This document shows positions 25,727-35,791 of a stretch of 64,000 bases of DNA, piece after piece. Position numbers and translations under genes: made by a program. Below the pieces are notes generated by a model, which was not told the origin of the DNA, ran no database searches, and saw only the letters and a list, made by a program, of their open reading frames with translations. This stretch comes from an uncultured Candidatus Saccharibacteria bacterium. Its GTDB lineage: Bacteria; Patescibacteria; Saccharimonadia; Saccharimonadales; UBA4665. The stretch spans positions 1 to 64,000 of the forward strand of contig CAMLRZ010000002.1 in NCBI GenBank assembly GCA_946482575.1, in the 5' to 3' direction. Every line of letters begins with the position of its first letter. The first letter of the stretch is position 1.

Positions 25727-28700
25727 ATGACCAAAACAGATGCAAGGCGAGTACATTTTTTGTACTCTATCCGATGGGTAGGGGTACTATTGGGTGTGTT
25801 ATGGCTGGCATTTGTGAGTCTAACTGCCCATCGGGCTGCAGCGGCAACAAGTCAGACTATCAACTTCCAAGCCCGCCTCATGCAAAGCTCTGGAGCTATC
25901 GTGCCGGATGGCACATACAACGTAGAGTTTAAACTGTATAACACGTTGAGCTCGAGTGGATCGAGTGCCGGATCGTGTACCGGTGATGCGAGTTGTTTGT
26001 GGTTTGAGCGTTACTCGGGCGCCAACAAAATCTCTGTTGCAAACGGCTATTTGACGGTTGAACTTGGCTCACTAACAGCGCTACCTTCGATAGACTGGAG
26101 CCAAAATCTTTACTTGACTATGAATATTGGCGGTACTGACACGAGCCCTGTTTGGGATGGCGAGATGTCGCCTCGCTTACACCTTACTGCGGTGCCCCAC
26201 GCCTTTACGGCTGATCAGCTGAGCAACACAAACGGTAGCTTTACTTCGACCCTAGGCTTTACTGCTCCCACAGCGAGCCGGAGCATTTTGCTTCCAGACG
26301 AGGCAGGTACTTTGTGTATTCAGTCATCGGCAAACTGTGGTTTTGCGGCAAGCACCGGTAGTACTAGTTACATTCAGAACCAGAACGCCAGTGATCAGAC
26401 AGCCAACTTTAGAATTAGTGGTTCTGGGCGGGCCACAACGTCATTCTTGGCACCGCTGTTCGATACGGCAACGGCCGCCACCCTCAACATCGGTACCACT
26501 AATGCCACCGCCATCAACCTCAACAAATCCACAACCATAACTGGTGGCATAACACAGTCCGGTGGTACCATCTCCCTCGCCGGTAATGCCGCATCATCAA
26601 TCACCACCTCAACCGGTGCCCTCACCCTGACTGCAGCGGGGAGTTCTAACTGGACCGTAGGAGGCACCAACCAAAGCCTGACTATCACTACATCGGGCAC
26701 CGGTACCCTCACTCTCGGCACCACCGGTGCCGGAACGGTGACCGTAGGAAGCAGTTCAGCAACCATCAACATTGGCGCTACAAACAATGCCCGTACGGTA
26801 CACATTGCTGACGGTGGTACGAGCACGACGCAGACGGTGATAGCAGGTTCAACGAACGGATCATCATCAACGACGATTCAGGGTGGAACGGGTGCAACCG
26901 CGATTGCTCTTACTACTGGTACTAACGGTAAGATTGCTATTAACTCGCAGGGCACAGGTGGTGTTAACGCTAACATTGGCAGCAACGGTTTTGTTCTAAA
27001 CACTACTACTAATACAAGTGAAGCTTTTGTCGTTAAGGACTCTGGCAGCCTGTATATCTTTAGTGTTAGCACCTCTACGGGTACGGTAACGATGGGAGCA
27101 ATTCAAGCTACGTACAGCGGCTTTGATGGCACGCTCGACACGCCTTTCGGTGATCTTACGTTGGGATCGGCAAATACCTCTGTAAAGATAAAAGGGGATA
27201 CAGGTACAACCTGGGAAGCCACGTCCGGCTCGTTTACTACTACGGTTGGTTTTACGGCGCCCACCGCCAACCGTACCGTAACTATAGCCGACGAGAGCGG
27301 TACGATTTGTATTCGAAACTCGGCAAACTGTGGTTTTGCGGCAAGCTCTGGTAGTGCAAACTACATCCAGAACACCACAACAGCTCAATCCGCCAATATG
27401 TATGTCCAAGCTGCAACGAGCGGCTCGGTGGCTGCAGTTCTGCAAGCCAACGCTGCTGGCACCGGCGATATCATTAACCTGAGAAACGGCGCTGGTACAA
27501 ATGTTGCAACTATCGGTAGCGCTGGCGCAACGCTGTTCAAAAACTCAACTAACTCGTCAGCAGCCTTTACGATTCAAAATGCCGCCGGCACGGCGTTATT
27601 CAATGTTGATACGACATCAAATGGTCTTCTTACGATTGGGACAGCACTTCGCTTGAATGTGACTTCCGCAAACGCTACTACCTTTACCACGCCTCTGGCG
27701 TCATCGGTGCCCACGGCCATAAACATTCCATTATATAATCCTGGTGCTTATGGGCAGCTCGTGGCTATGGGATTGCCTAGCACCGCTGATTCTACAGCCC
27801 GGGCTATTTCGGTATTTGATGCTCGAACTAGTGGAACTATCCAGCCGGCGATCGCTCTCTTTAGTCCGAATGAAAACGACGTCTTTGGTCTATCGTGGAA
27901 TGGCTTAAACACAACTGCCTCTTTGGAGACGGCAAGTGCAGCAATTGCTCTCCGTCCTGGCGGCGTAAACGTTAAGCTCTGGGCTGGCAGTACCGGTGTT
28001 GCAATTGGCGCCAACGTGTCGTCTGCTGCATATCCGTTAGATGTAACGGGCGACGTCAACACCTCAACACAATACCGCATTGGTGGAACGGTAATTTGTA
28101 CAAGTACTGGCTGTACCCCAGCTGCTGGTTCTGCTAACTACATTCAAAACGGCATTACTGCTCAATCAGCCAATATGTACGTCCAGGCAGCAACGAGCGG
28201 CTCGGTCGCTGCAACAATACGCGCTAATGCTGCGGGCGCGGGTAATATCTTAGACCTAAAGAATGGCGCAGGCACGAACGTGGCTACATTTAGTAGCACG
28301 GGTTCAGCCTTATTTAAGACATCGACCGACTCGACTACTGCGCTTCAGGTACAGAGTAACGGTGGTACGACAGCCCTTAATGTGGACACCACAAACGCTC
28401 GCGTTGGAATTGGGGGCATTGTGGCACCGGCTGTTAGCCTAGATGTGCAAGGCGCGATTCAACAGACCGGCCTAACAACCAGCAATACGAACGGTACTGA
28501 TAACAATAAGTGGACCCTTCTGGGCACCTGTACCATAACCACCCAGTATAACCAATGTATCACCGCCATTAATATTATGGGTGGTCATGATGGTAATGGC
28601 GGTGACAACACACAAGCAACGGTAACGGCTCGTGTAAAACAACAGAACGCCCTAGGCGGAGTTCCATACGTGAATGTTACGCTGAACAATACTGCTGAGA

Positions 28701-31060
28701 TTATTACCAAGGACGACATCGTCGCGGTTACTACTCAGAATGATGGCACAGCTACGGTTGTTCAACTATATGGTCGCATTACACTCACATATGAACAATG
28801 GTACTTTACGCCAGTTCTTAACTCGGACCAAAGTCCAAGCAAATGGGCATGGTCACAATCAGCAGGCTTCTTGGCGGCTCTGCCAGCTGGAGCCCAGACG
28901 GCAGCGGTATACGGTAATAGCTATGCAAATACGCTTACTGTACAGCCTGCAGCAAACGTAACAAATGCCTTCCAGGTCAAAAATGCGGCTGGCAATAACA
29001 CCGCGTTTAGCGTGGATACTGGCAACTTGCGTGTTGCTGTCGGAGGTACCTTTAACCCGCAAGAAACTGTGGATGTAGTCGGTAACCTTCAGGTGCGTGA
29101 TGCAACAACGGCAACCAAGAGCTACCGCTTACGTACTAGCGGTGGTGGTCTAGACTTTGAGGGTGCAGGAGCGAACCTGGTACTCTCCATATGGAGTGGG
29201 GCAAGCTACACGGGAACGCAGTACAACCAGATCACCTTTAAGAATGATGGGTCCAGTATGGACTTTGCTCGTGGCTTTAACGTTTCGGACGGTGCTGCCA
29301 AAGTGGGTCTAGGTGGTAACGTTGCACCAAACTACCCACTTGACGTTACCGGCGACGTCAACACCTCAACACAATACCGCATTGGTGGAACGGTAATTTG
29401 TACAAGTACCGGCTGTACTCCAGCCGCTGGCTCTGCTAACTACATTCAAAACGGTACTACTGTTCAGGTGAGCTCCAACTTCAATATTTCTGGAACTGGA
29501 GTGGCAGGCACGGCATTGCAGGCCCCGTTAATCGATACTGCAACCGCGGCAACTCTCAGCATTGGAACAACAAATGCTACAACGGTTAGCATTGCAAATA
29601 ATAATGCTGCGCACACTATCAATATTGGTAACGGCGGCACAAGTACAGTTCAGACGGTGAATGTTGGTTCGACTTTTGGAGGTTCTGCGACTACAATCCA
29701 GGGCGGAACAGGTACTAGCGCCATCGCCTTAACAACTGGTAGCGGAGGTAATATTAAATTGACTACCACAGGAACAGGCAGCGTTAACGTAACTCCTGGC
29801 TCATCAGGTATGTTTGTGCAGCCAACGGCAGATAGCACGGCTGCGTTCCAGGTGCTTGCCGGCGGTAGCGGTAACTCTGTGCTGCGAGTGGACACCACAA
29901 ACGAGCGTGTTGGTGTTGGAGTTATATCTGATCCGATTGGCGCCAAATTAAGCGTTGCCACTGCAAGTACGGTTTCACTCCGCGCTTACCAGGGGGGAGC
30001 AAGCGACTCCTTCCAGCTAGGTAACGCAACGGCTGACTTTTTGACAGTTGGCAGTACTGGTAACTTCTTGCTCAAACCAACCTCTAACTCAGCCAGTGCT
30101 TTTCGAATTCAAAACTCGGGGGGAGCAGCTACGTTGTTTACAGTAGACACCTCTGGCAATAATATCCAGATTGGATCATCAACCACTGATACGACAGCAG
30201 TCCTATTAACCTTGGACAGCTACAGCACGAGTACTGACCCAACGGGGATCGCCGGAGCTATGTATTACAGTACTGCTTATAACGCTATGCGCTGCTACCA
30301 AGATGGCGCATGGAGTAACTGTAGTGATCCAACTCGCTTGAGTCATGGCTACAACATCCAAGAGGACTTCTTTGGCTCTGACGACTCCGATCTTTCTACC
30401 TACTGTAACGGCACCACGGCAATAGTTGCGTCGTACGGCTGGTCATGCTGGAACGGCGGTACGTCGACGGTTGGATATGCAGATATGGTCGCGGCTGACC
30501 TGTCCACACGACTTGGCCAGATCCAGCTTGCAACTTCCACGAGTGCTTCTGGCAACGAGTCACTTTACCTAGGCGGCGGCGTCACCAGTCAACTCTTCAT
30601 CGGTGGTGGGGAATCATTTGAAACAGCTATCAATATCCCAACGCTTAGCAACGGAACGCAAACATACGTTATTCGCACTGGCCTCTGCGATAACAATAAC
30701 CACGCCCAGGACTGTGTTGATGGCGTCTACTTTGAATACAGCTCGGCAAGCAGTGCAAACTGGCGAATCAACACTGCGCTTGGAAGTACTCGTACAAAAA
30801 CTACCACTAGCAAGGCGGTTGCCACGGGTTGGACTAACTTGAAGTGGGTTGCAACCAGCTCAAGTAACATCACCTTTTATGTAAAGAGTGCAGGCGAGAC
30901 CAGTTACACTAACGTCGGCAGTATAACTACAAACATCCCAACCTCCTCAAGTAATGCTACTTCGCTTATGATGCTCATTGATAAGACGGCTGGAACAACT
31001 GAGCGCACATTCAAGGTTGACTATGTTGATTACTGGAGAGATTTCACGACAAATAGGTAA
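25727..31060 (+). CDS. Giant beta-repeat surface protein with C-terminal jelly-roll-like domain
   Basis: A 1777-residue paralogue of the preceding gene. A signal or anchor segment (VGVLLGVLWLAFVSLTAHRAAAA) precedes the same conserved head, INFQARLMQSSGAIVPDGTY onward. The beta-strand modules are repeated many times: NIGTTNATAINL, TTIQGGTGATAIAL, SANYIQN..., VICTSTGCTPAAGSANYIQN (three times). The C-terminal 240 residues differ from the first gene (YNIQEDFFGSDDSDLSTYC..., GGESFETAINIPTL, WTNLKWVATSSSNITFYV, TFKVDYVDYWRDF) and look like a concanavalin/jelly-roll domain of the kind that binds glycans. No cell-wall sorting motif is present. Surface adhesion is inference from architecture. Confidence 0.75.
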   Translation: MTKTDARRVHFLYSIRWVGVLLGVLWLAFVSLTAHRAAAATSQTINFQARLMQSSGAIVPDGTYNVEFKLYNTLSSSGSSAGSCTGDASCLWFERYSGANKISVANGYLTVELGSLTALPSIDWSQNLYLTMNIGGTDTSPVWDGEMSPRLHLTAVPHAFTADQLSNTNGSFTSTLGFTAPTASRSILLPDEAGTLCIQSSANCGFAASTGSTSYIQNQNASDQTANFRISGSGRATTSFLAPLFDTATAATLNIGTTNATAINLNKSTTITGGITQSGGTISLAGNAASSITTSTGALTLTAAGSSNWTVGGTNQSLTITTSGTGTLTLGTTGAGTVTVGSSSATINIGATNNARTVHIADGGTSTTQTVIAGSTNGSSSTTIQGGTGATAIALTTGTNGKIAINSQGTGGVNANIGSNGFVLNTTTNTSEAFVVKDSGSLYIFSVSTSTGTVTMGAIQATYSGFDGTLDTPFGDLTLGSANTSVKIKGDTGTTWEATSGSFTTTVGFTAPTANRTVTIADESGTICIRNSANCGFAASSGSANYIQNTTTAQSANMYVQAATSGSVAAVLQANAAGTGDIINLRNGAGTNVATIGSAGATLFKNSTNSSAAFTIQNAAGTALFNVDTTSNGLLTIGTALRLNVTSANATTFTTPLASSVPTAINIPLYNPGAYGQLVAMGLPSTADSTARAISVFDARTSGTIQPAIALFSPNENDVFGLSWNGLNTTASLETASAAIALRPGGVNVKLWAGSTGVAIGANVSSAAYPLDVTGDVNTSTQYRIGGTVICTSTGCTPAAGSANYIQNGITAQSANMYVQAATSGSVAATIRANAAGAGNILDLKNGAGTNVATFSSTGSALFKTSTDSTTALQVQSNGGTTALNVDTTNARVGIGGIVAPAVSLDVQGAIQQTGLTTSNTNGTDNNKWTLLGTCTITTQYNQCITAINIMGGHDGNGGDNTQATVTARVKQQNALGGVPYVNVTLNNTAEIITKDDIVAVTTQNDGTATVVQLYGRITLTYEQWYFTPVLNSDQSPSKWAWSQSAGFLAALPAGAQTAAVYGNSYANTLTVQPAANVTNAFQVKNAAGNNTAFSVDTGNLRVAVGGTFNPQETVDVVGNLQVRDATTATKSYRLRTSGGGLDFEGAGANLVLSIWSGASYTGTQYNQITFKNDGSSMDFARGFNVSDGAAKVGLGGNVAPNYPLDVTGDVNTSTQYRIGGTVICTSTGCTPAAGSANYIQNGTTVQVSSNFNISGTGVAGTALQAPLIDTATAATLSIGTTNATTVSIANNNAAHTINIGNGGTSTVQTVNVGSTFGGSATTIQGGTGTSAIALTTGSGGNIKLTTTGTGSVNVTPGSSGMFVQPTADSTAAFQVLAGGSGNSVLRVDTTNERVGVGVISDPIGAKLSVATASTVSLRAYQGGASDSFQLGNATADFLTVGSTGNFLLKPTSNSASAFRIQNSGGAATLFTVDTSGNNIQIGSSTTDTTAVLLTLDSYSTSTDPTGIAGAMYYSTAYNAMRCYQDGAWSNCSDPTRLSHGYNIQEDFFGSDDSDLSTYCNGTTAIVASYGWSCWNGGTSTVGYADMVAADLSTRLGQIQLATSTSASGNESLYLGGGVTSQLFIGGGESFETAINIPTLSNGTQTYVIRTGLCDNNNHAQDCVDGVYFEYSSASSANWRINTALGSTRTKTTTSKAVATGWTNLKWVATSSSNITFYVKSAGETSYTNVGSITTNIPTSSSNATSLMMLIDKTAGTTERTFKVDYVDYWRDFTTNR
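28049..28107 (+). repeat. 59-base direct repeat in giant gene 2, copy 1
   Basis: Identical to 29351-29409. It encodes GDVNTSTQYRIGGTVICTST, a module boundary. Confidence 0.9.
29351..29409 (+). repeat. 59-base direct repeat in giant gene 2, copy 2
   Basis: Exact copy of 28049-28107 in the same frame, 1302 bases apart (a multiple of 3). Confidence 0.9.
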
Positions 31061-31091
31061 CTCGCTAGTTCTTGCTAGCAACTAGCGAGTT
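31059..31091. terminator. Bidirectional terminator between convergent genes
   Basis: A 12-bp stem AACTCGCTAGTT/AACTAGCGAGTT. The loop CTTGCTAGC contains a second small inverted repeat. It overlaps the end of both genes. Confidence 0.7.
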
Positions 31092-31583
31092 TATTAGCTT
31101 GGCAGCATCCGAGCTTGAAAGTTTATCGCCAGCTAGGGTAATAATCACCCAGGTATTGTCTGTAGTTGTGTAACTAATGACGGTACCTTTTCGATCAGTC
31201 GAGTCGCCAAAAACTGCAGCGCCTGCTCGAACGGTTAATCGGCGTGGGCTTGATATCGCCATGTCGTAAAATGTATTCATATCGTAGCTCTTGGGGGTTG
31301 CTTGCTCTGAAAATGTCATTGATGAGCTTTCTGCAGTAAGCGCAAAGAATAGCGCTCCCTCTTTACTGACTATAGATGTCTTATCTAGCAGGTAGCCCTT
31401 AGGCAATGTTTGCGGTAAATATGGCGTAAATAGAAGAGAGCGGCTTACGCTCTCTGGGACAACTACGGCGGGTTGGTGATGGAGTGCGGCTTGCCATATT
31501 AGAACAGCGGCTCCTAGGCTAAGGGTAATCCCCCACAAGACATAGAGGTGTTTCTTTCCGATGCCCTTCCATGTAGCCTTCAT
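31065..31583 (-). CDS. Membrane-anchored protein of unknown function
   Basis: The 172-residue protein has a short basic N-terminus, one transmembrane helix (HLYVLWGITLSLGAAVLIWQAAL, 12-34) and an extracytoplasmic domain with alternating strands: PYLPQTLPKGYLLDKTSIVSKEG, SYTTTDNTWVIITLAGD. The PxxLPxGY segment resembles DUF4367-like sensor or lipoprotein domains, but the match is weak. It lies convergent to the giant surface gene and divergent from parA. No functional claim is made. Confidence 0.6.
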   Translation of the reverse strand: MKATWKGIGKKHLYVLWGITLSLGAAVLIWQAALHHQPAVVVPESVSRSLLFTPYLPQTLPKGYLLDKTSIVSKEGALFFALTAESSSMTFSEQATPKSYDMNTFYDMAISSPRRLTVRAGAAVFGDSTDRKGTVISYTTTDNTWVIITLAGDKLSSSDAAKLINSLVASKN

Positions 31584-31669
31584 GATAGTAAGTATACCAG
31601 TCTACACAGACAATAGGAATACTAGTATTATACGGCCAGCTACTTTCTAAGCAGTTTTCCTTCTGCTAA

Positions 31670-31699
31670 TTGTCGAGACTAAGCAAACAATGGTATACT
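31670..31699 (+). promoter_or_regulatory. Promoter of parA-parB
   Basis: TTGTCG, 18 bases, TATACT. The leader of about 15 bases includes AGAGGGA. Confidence 0.65.
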
Positions 31700-31719
31700 T
31701 TTGGCAAGAAGAGGGAACT

Positions 31720-32481
31720 ATGAAACAAACAGTAATTGCTATTACGAACCAGAAGGGTGGGGTCGGCAAAACGACTACTGCAGTGAATTTGGCGGCTCAA
31801 TTGGCCTCGAGCAAACAGCCGGTGCTTTTGGTAGATTTGGATCCACAGGGTAATGCAACCAGTGGACTGGGATTAAACAAAGACGTTTTACCCACTACCT
31901 ACGAGCTGTTGCTGGGCAAGGCAACTATTGACCAAGTTATTTTGGCCACTAATCGTGAGGGATTGTATATTTTGCCAGCCAACAACAACCTTGCGGCCGC
32001 GGAAGTTGAATTAGCAGATGTCGCACAACGTGAGATTTGTTTGCAAAAGGCGCTGCAAGGTACTCAGTTTGCTTATATTATTATTGATTGTCCGCCAGCG
32101 CTGGGCTTGCTGACTATTAACGCGCTAACTGCGGCTAACTCATTGCTTATTCCGGTACAGGCCGAATACTACGCAATGGAGGGGCTGGGCCAATTGCTGG
32201 CAACCATGCAGCGCGTAAAACAAACCATCAATCCAAGCCTAGAACTATTGGGCGTAGCGCTGACTATGTATGACAAGCGCACCAGCTTGTCTGAGCAAGT
32301 GCTTGATGAGCTAAAAAATCACTTTGCCGACAAAATTTTTAAAACGACAATACCACGCAATGTGCGATTGGCAGAGGCGCCCAGCTTTGGCAAAACAATT
32401 CATGAGCACGACCGATGGTCAAAGGGGGCTCGGGCATACAAGCAACTGGCCAAGGAGGTAGCAAAACGTGTCGGTGAATAA
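31720..32481 (+). CDS. parA: Chromosome partitioning ATPase ParA (Soj)
   Basis: P-loop ATPase that moves ParB-bound origins. The 253-residue protein begins [20 protein letters not shown], holding the deviant Walker A. Switch [15 protein letters not shown] and switch [14 protein letters not shown] follow. The ATG at 31720 is chosen over 31690 because the longer version would begin inside the -10 and AAGAGGGA sits before the internal ATG. It overlaps parB by 14 bases. Confidence 0.95.
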   Translation: MKQTVIAITNQKGGVGKTTTAVNLAAQLASSKQPVLLVDLDPQGNATSGLGLNKDVLPTTYELLLGKATIDQVILATNREGLYILPANNNLAAAEVELADVAQREICLQKALQGTQFAYIIIDCPPALGLLTINALTAANSLLIPVQAEYYAMEGLGQLLATMQRVKQTINPSLELLGVALTMYDKRTSLSEQVLDELKNHFADKIFKTTIPRNVRLAEAPSFGKTIHEHDRWSKGARAYKQLAKEVAKRVGE

Positions 32482-33340
32482 AAAATCTGGACTAGGCCGC
32501 GGATTTGATTCATTAATTCCGCAAGACTTTGACAAAAGCCTGCTTTTGGATGAGCATGAGCGGATTCAGCATGTTGCCGTTGAAGATCTGCACCCCAACC
32601 CGGAGCAGCCTCGTCAACATTTTGACGAAACAGCACTGGCCCAGTTAGCCTCTTCGCTGAAACAGTATGGTGTTATTCAGCCGCTAGTTGCTTCGCCGCT
32701 GGGTAAGGGCGAGGGCTACTCAATTGTTGCGGGTGAGCGTCGCTGGCGAGCCGCCCAAATTGCTGGCCTCAAAAAAGTGCCAGTAGTAGTCCGTACTAGC
32801 AAAGAACTAGAGCGTTTAGAGATTGCCATCGTAGAAAACGTGCAGCGCGTTAACTTGTCCCCATTGGAGCAGGCGGTCTCTATTGAGCGTCTGCACCAAC
32901 AGTTTTCGCTAACCTACGATGCAATTGCCGAGCGCTTAGGCAAAGCGCCCTCCACAGTTAATAATATTGTGCGACTGCTGCAATTACCTGAGGACGCACG
33001 CGCGGCATTACACGAACGTAAAATTTCCGAGGGTCATGCTCGATCTATTCTGGCGCTCAAAGATACTCCCGAAAAGCAAATAGAGCTGCTAAAACAGATT
33101 CTGCAAAATGACTGGTCTGTTCGACAGGCTGAGCGCTTTGTAACCTCTGTAAAAGAGGGCTTTAAAGACGCGCCAGCTACTAAAAAGCGCATGAGTACCG
33201 AAACACCCGCCACCCAAAAATTGAGTCAGCACATTGGCACACCGGTGCACATTCGTCGCATGGCCAAAGGTGGTAAGTTGGAAATTGCTTTTAAGTCCGA
33301 CGAAGAACTCGACAGAATTATGTCACAACTGGGCGCTTAA
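32468..33340 (+). CDS. parB: Chromosome partitioning protein ParB (Spo0J)
   Basis: CTP-dependent parS clamp that condenses the origin region. The 290-residue protein opens with [11 protein letters not shown], the ParA-stimulating segment. The nuclease-like N domain has the CTP motif [21 protein letters not shown] (about 78-98) and [14 protein letters not shown]. The HTH is [25 protein letters not shown], and a dimerisation domain ends the protein. Start GTG lies inside parA. No parS site was found in the window. Confidence 0.95.
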   Translation: MSVNKKSGLGRGFDSLIPQDFDKSLLLDEHERIQHVAVEDLHPNPEQPRQHFDETALAQLASSLKQYGVIQPLVASPLGKGEGYSIVAGERRWRAAQIAGLKKVPVVVRTSKELERLEIAIVENVQRVNLSPLEQAVSIERLHQQFSLTYDAIAERLGKAPSTVNNIVRLLQLPEDARAALHERKISEGHARSILALKDTPEKQIELLKQILQNDWSVRQAERFVTSVKEGFKDAPATKKRMSTETPATQKLSQHIGTPVHIRRMAKGGKLEIAFKSDEELDRIMSQLGA

Positions 33341-33367
33341 TCGCACCCGCTAAAAAGAGTGCGCAAA

Positions 33368-34009
33368 TTAGAATCGCTTGGCGTTGTTCAGCGGCAAGAT
33401 GCGCATAATTAGTTTGCCCACGACCTGGTCGGTTGTAATGGGCCCAAAAACGCGTGAGTCAAGAGAGTCAGGGCGGTTGTCGCCGCATACAAAGAGTTGA
33501 TTTGAGCCAAGCGTGATATCAATATCGCCAGAGGTGTCACCGATTACTTTGCCGTATTCCATGGTTTTGTCTGGCTTGAATCCATCGGGGTGCTCGTTGT
33601 TGTAAACCGTTAACGAGCCATCTTTAACCACTATGCGATCTCCGGGGAGGCCAATCACGCGCTTAATAAGCTGTTTGTTTGCGCCCGATCCTACACCCTC
33701 AAGGTTCTCTTCAGGCTCATTAAATATGATAACGTCACCTCTATTTGGTACGTACGCGTTGTGGGTGATCTTGGACCACGTTCGTGCTAGTTTCCAGACC
33801 ACGAGGCGATCGTTATTCTGCAAAGTGGTTTCCATGCTAGGGCCATCTACTTGGTACGATTGAAAGACGAATACCGTTAAAAATATGGCAATAATAGGCG
33901 CCAATAATAGAATGGAGATAGTAGAAATAATCGAACGGACGCTGTCCTTTGACTCCTTATTAGGAGAGGGGGCAACGTATGTCGGCGCTGGTTGTTGATT
34001 GTCCTGCAT
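33368..34009 (-). CDS. lepB: Signal peptidase I
   Basis: Membrane serine protease that removes signal peptides. One transmembrane helix (ISTISILLLAPIIAIFLTVFVF, about 27-49) precedes the catalytic motif DGPSMETTL (Ser58). The Lys116 motif is KRVIGLPGDRIV. VCGDNRPDSLDSRVFGPI is the box E signature. The ATG at 34009 (MQDNQQ) is chosen because TATAGT lies 9 bases before it on the minus strand; a longer start at 34030 is possible. It would process the giant surface proteins and the secreted proteins in this window. Confidence 0.92.
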   Translation of the reverse strand: MQDNQQPAPTYVAPSPNKESKDSVRSIISTISILLLAPIIAIFLTVFVFQSYQVDGPSMETTLQNNDRLVVWKLARTWSKITHNAYVPNRGDVIIFNEPEENLEGVGSGANKQLIKRVIGLPGDRIVVKDGSLTVYNNEHPDGFKPDKTMEYGKVIGDTSGDIDITLGSNQLFVCGDNRPDSLDSRVFGPITTDQVVGKLIMRILPLNNAKRF

Positions 34010-34099
34010 CAGGCTTAAACTATAGCGCATTTTTGGTTTTTATGCATCTTTTTGGGCGTTTACGAACATACAACTTATGGTTATACTACTACTAAGATT

Positions 34100-35791
34100 A
34101 TGAGTGATACAAAAGACCCCGCTAACAGTGGGCAGCAAAAAGCAATTGATGGGGTATTGTTTGGCGATGTACGTCGTCGCCCCAGGACTGGTTTGCCGCG
34201 TCGCAGAGCTATAGAGCCGCGGCCAGCGCCAACACCATCGGCACCCGCGCCCAAACCTCTCTCTCAGCAGCCAGCGCCCATTTTGCCCAAGCCACGTGAT
34301 CCAGATGACCTGCCAGATTTGAACGTACCATTAGATTTACCCGCAGCACCCCTGAGTAAGCGTGATGCTCGTAGGCAAAAGAAAGCTCAAAAGAAGCGGG
34401 CTAAGGCTGGGAAGCCCCGCTTTTGGCGCCATCCTATTAAAGCTATAAAATCATGGAGCTGGAAGAAGCGTATTATATGCCTGCTGGTATTGCTGATCTT
34501 TTTGGCTGGCGGTGTTTTTGGCTACTTGTTCGTAAAAGCCTACTTAAACAGTAAAAAAGTTTTTAAGGGTGGCGGTAACGCGATTGCTCTGCAAGAAACG
34601 GTTGATCCGAACATGCTCAAGGGTGAGGGTGACGGCCGCATCAATGTGCTGTTGTTGGGTATCGGTGGTGAGGGCCACGAAGCCCCCGATCTTACCGACA
34701 CCATTATCGTGGCTAGCATCGACCCCGTAAACCACAAGGCCGATCTGTTGAGCATACCCCGTGATTTATGGGTAAAAATCCCTAACCATGGCAGCATGAA
34801 AATTAATGCGGCGTATGAAATGGGTAAATACGACTACCTTGGAAAGCAAGACTCCAGCAATAGCAGCCAGCAGGCGATTGAAGCTGGATTTAAGACTACA
34901 GATAGCATCGTAGAGAGCGTTTTGGGTATCCCCATCCACTACAATATGTTGGTGAATTTCTCGGCATTCAAGCAGGCAGTAGATACAGTAGGGGGCATTA
35001 CCGTTAATGTACCTACCACCCTTTATGATCCTACATTTGCTCGTGAGAATGGCGGCAGTTCTATTATTGCGCGGGCCGGTACTCAGACATTTGATGGTGA
35101 AACCGCCCTTATGTATGTGCGATCACGTCATACCAGCTCAGACTTTGCTCGCGCGCAGCGCCAGCGAGCGGTAATCGTGGCTTTGCAACAAAAAATCTTT
35201 ACGCTGGGCACACTAAGCAGCCCAACTAAGATTTCGGGGCTGCTCGATACCTTTGGAAATAATGTCGTTACTGATCTTAGCCTTAGCAATGTGAGCCGCC
35301 TGGCGACCATTATGAAAAAAATACCCGAAACGAGCATCGTGTCCGTGGGGCTGACGGACGCCGGCAGCAACTTCCTGACTACCGATATGGTGAGCGGACA
35401 GTCGGTGGTCGTGCCGCTTGCTGGCACCTATGACTATGCTGCAATTCAAAACTTTGTTCGTAACAAACTCAAAGATGGTTATTTGGCCAAAGAAAATGCT
35501 AAGATTCTGGTGCTAAACGGCACGTCGCAGGTCGGTTTGGCTGATTCTGTCTCGACAACCCTCAAATCGTACGGTTATAACGTGATCGGTGCTGGCGACG
35601 CCCCCACGCAAGCATATAGCAAGACTACCATCGTTGATTTAACTAAAGGTAAAAACAAGTACACACTCAACTACCTCAAGAAACGGTATAGCGGCGCCAA
35701 GACAACAACCACATTGCCAGATAAAACAATTCAAACACAAAACGCCGATTTTGTGATAATCTTAGGTGAGGATGAGACCACTAATAGCTAA
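34100..35791 (+). CDS. LytR-CpsA-Psr (LCP) family ligase with LytR_C domain
   Basis: LCP enzymes transfer polyprenyl-phosphate-linked glycopolymers to peptidoglycan. The protein (about 563 residues) has a Pro/Arg/Lys-rich cytoplasmic tail of about 120 residues, one transmembrane helix (RIICLLVLLIFLAGGVFGYLF) and the LCP domain: INVLLLGIGGEGHEAPDLTD, VASIDPVNHKADLLSIPRDLWV, INAAYEMG and ALMYVRSRHTSSDFARAQRQ (catalytic Asp and Arg residues). A LytR_C domain (AKILVLNGTSQVGLADSVS...) ends it. The start at 34100 follows TATACT by 12 bases. It overlaps the next gene. The undecaprenyl substrate route connects to uppS. Confidence 0.88.
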   Translation: MSDTKDPANSGQQKAIDGVLFGDVRRRPRTGLPRRRAIEPRPAPTPSAPAPKPLSQQPAPILPKPRDPDDLPDLNVPLDLPAAPLSKRDARRQKKAQKKRAKAGKPRFWRHPIKAIKSWSWKKRIICLLVLLIFLAGGVFGYLFVKAYLNSKKVFKGGGNAIALQETVDPNMLKGEGDGRINVLLLGIGGEGHEAPDLTDTIIVASIDPVNHKADLLSIPRDLWVKIPNHGSMKINAAYEMGKYDYLGKQDSSNSSQQAIEAGFKTTDSIVESVLGIPIHYNMLVNFSAFKQAVDTVGGITVNVPTTLYDPTFARENGGSSIIARAGTQTFDGETALMYVRSRHTSSDFARAQRQRAVIVALQQKIFTLGTLSSPTKISGLLDTFGNNVVTDLSLSNVSRLATIMKKIPETSIVSVGLTDAGSNFLTTDMVSGQSVVVPLAGTYDYAAIQNFVRNKLKDGYLAKENAKILVLNGTSQVGLADSVSTTLKSYGYNVIGAGDAPTQAYSKTTIVDLTKGKNKYTLNYLKKRYSGAKTTTTLPDKTIQTQNADFVIILGEDETTNS

